Origin: Promethearchaeota archaeon
GTDB taxonomy: Archaea > Asgardarchaeota > Lokiarchaeia > Sigyniarchaeales > SOKP01
Reading direction: 5' to 3'
NCBI GenBank assembly: GCA_019058365.1
Contig: JAHPZE010000001.1
Span: 62,001 to 126,000 of the forward strand
DNA length: 64,000 nt
Shown one piece after another: positions 63,492 through 64,000 of this stretch. A program made the translations under genes and the position numbers. Positions within the stretch are counted from its first letter, which is position 1. The number at the start of each line of letters is the position of its first letter. Under the pieces are notes generated by a model, which did not search any database, was not told the DNA's origin, and saw nothing but the letters and a program-made list of their open reading frames with translations.

Positions 63492-64000
63492 ATGAAAACT
63501 AAATATACATTCGTATTTTTTTATATGCTGATTTTTCCTTTAAATAATTCATTGGGATTATCTTTTATAACACATTCTACCTCAGCTTTGGCACATCCTC
63601 AGCTATCAACTCCAAATTATGGTGTTTCAAATTTTAATATTTCCCAAAGTGTACAATATGAAGTAGAAATTAATTATACTTTTACTCACACCAAGCTTGA
63701 ATTTCAAACTTACAATTTCAAAGTAGCTAGATTGGATGATCGTCAACCAAATTCAACATTAACACCTTATTGCCCTCCTTATCAGGAAGTCAAGGATTTT
63801 GAAAATTCTATCAATATTACTGGATTTGGAGTTATTGAAGAAGGTTATGTGGATAAATTCAACAATACTTATGATTTATTTAATTCGACGTTATTTTATT
63901 CTCAAACAATAACACTAAACCAACAATATAATATTACTCTCAATGAAATCTATTTTAATGAAATTAATGATGAGGATATTGGAATTTATAATCCAGGTGA
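63492..64000 (+). CDS. secreted or surface protein, 5' part (continues beyond window)
   Basis: From ATG 63492 the frame is open to the right edge of the window (at least 169 codons). The first ~30 residues form a signal peptide: Lys at positions 2 and 4, the hydrophobic run TFVFFYMLIFPLNNSLGLSF, then HSTSALA before a probable cleavage. The remainder is rich in Asn-x-Ser/Thr sequons (FNISQS, INYTFT, SINITG, NNTYDL) and beta-strand-like, as expected for an extracellular glycoprotein. The family is not recognised from this part. Confidence 0.6.
   Translation, partial: MKTKYTFVFFYMLIFPLNNSLGLSFITHSTSALAHPQLSTPNYGVSNFNISQSVQYEVEINYTFTHTKLEFQTYNFKVARLDDRQPNSTLTPYCPPYQEVKDFENSINITGFGVIEEGYVDKFNNTYDLFNSTLFYSQTITLNQQYNITLNEIYFNEINDEDIGIYNPG

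Noticed and set aside
1..64000. General reassignment of UGA to Trp in this organism
   Set aside because: Intact genes use TGG for Trp and several end in TGA; UGAs at Trp-like positions occur mainly in loci that also carry TAA codons or frameshifts.
1..64000. CRISPR arrays, insertion sequences, rRNA genes, integrase or phage genes
   Set aside because: I looked for regularly spaced repeats, transposase motifs and rRNA-like conserved stretches and found none.

Overview
This AT-rich window is almost certainly from an archaeon, most likely an Asgard (Lokiarchaeia-like) lineage. Archaeal markers are a tRNA whose intron fits a bulge-helix-bulge splice motif, tetrahydromethanopterin/methanofuran C1 enzymes (a Fae domain, FwdA), a methanogen-type HdrABC and Mvh/Vhu-type [NiFe] hydrogenase, ADP-forming acyl-CoA synthetase and an endonuclease V. 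Asgard-like features are an apparent selenocysteine (UGA) hydrogenase micro-subunit with a SECIS-like hairpin, longin-like domains coupled to winged helices, an eL13-like domain protein and a phospholipase C-like protein. The assignment is inference from gene content; no rRNA is present.

Layout. 0-6.5 kb: end of an unrecognised gene, a DapA-type aldolase fused to a formaldehyde-activating (Fae) domain, a zinc-ribbon membrane protein, a thioesterase-like gene interrupted by one UGA, a peroxiredoxin, a nitroreductase and a DUF255/thioredoxin-fold protein. 6.5-11 kb: a 36-residue acidic protein, then hdrCBA on the minus strand. 11-20.8 kb: pseudogene debris, a PP-loop tRNA-thiolation-like enzyme, an acetyltransferase, an intron-containing tRNA-Cys, fwdA, a response-regulator relic, two membrane proteins, mobA and purF. 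20.8-28.9 kb: a decayed purF paralogue, hypF, a PLC-like gene, hypD, hypE, a TIM-barrel isomerase and a small relic of a second hypE. 29.4-35.9 kb: hydrogenase operon (mvhG, mvhA, a vhuU-like selenopeptide, hdrC2, hdrB2), then an unknown gene, hypC and a CooC/MinD-like ATPase. 36-44.8 kb: endonuclease V, a coiled-coil/HEAT protein, a cyclophilin, ADP-forming acyl-CoA synthetase with a DRTGG-domain partner, an aminotransferase and small membrane proteins. 44.8-51.7 kb: acetone carboxylase acxABC, an M29 aminopeptidase and a small protein. 51.8-64 kb: a 1612-residue repeat-bearing surface protein with a cytoplasmic longin-like/winged-helix tail, a YkgJ-type Fe/Zn-cluster protein, a helical-repeat protein, an amidohydrolase, a Trm9/ALKBH8-like methyltransferase, an eL13-HhH protein, a soluble longin-like/winged-helix protein and the start of a secreted protein.

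How the genes fit together. Most of the window serves H2, formaldehyde/formyl and acyl-CoA metabolism. The hydrogenase (whose large subunit lacks its C-terminal nickel ligands, supplied instead by the UGA-containing peptide) probably passes electrons to Hdr-type subunits. HypC, D, E and F build its Fe(CN)2CO centre. Fae and FwdA sit at the formaldehyde and formyl ends of the H4MPT C1 branch. The acyl-CoA synthetase and acetone carboxylase point to fermentative or syntrophic carbon use.

Several genes are visibly decaying (purF paralogue, membrane-protein relic, receiver domain, hypE fragment), so UGA codons here must be judged one by one: selenocysteine is strongly indicated only in the vhuU-like gene.
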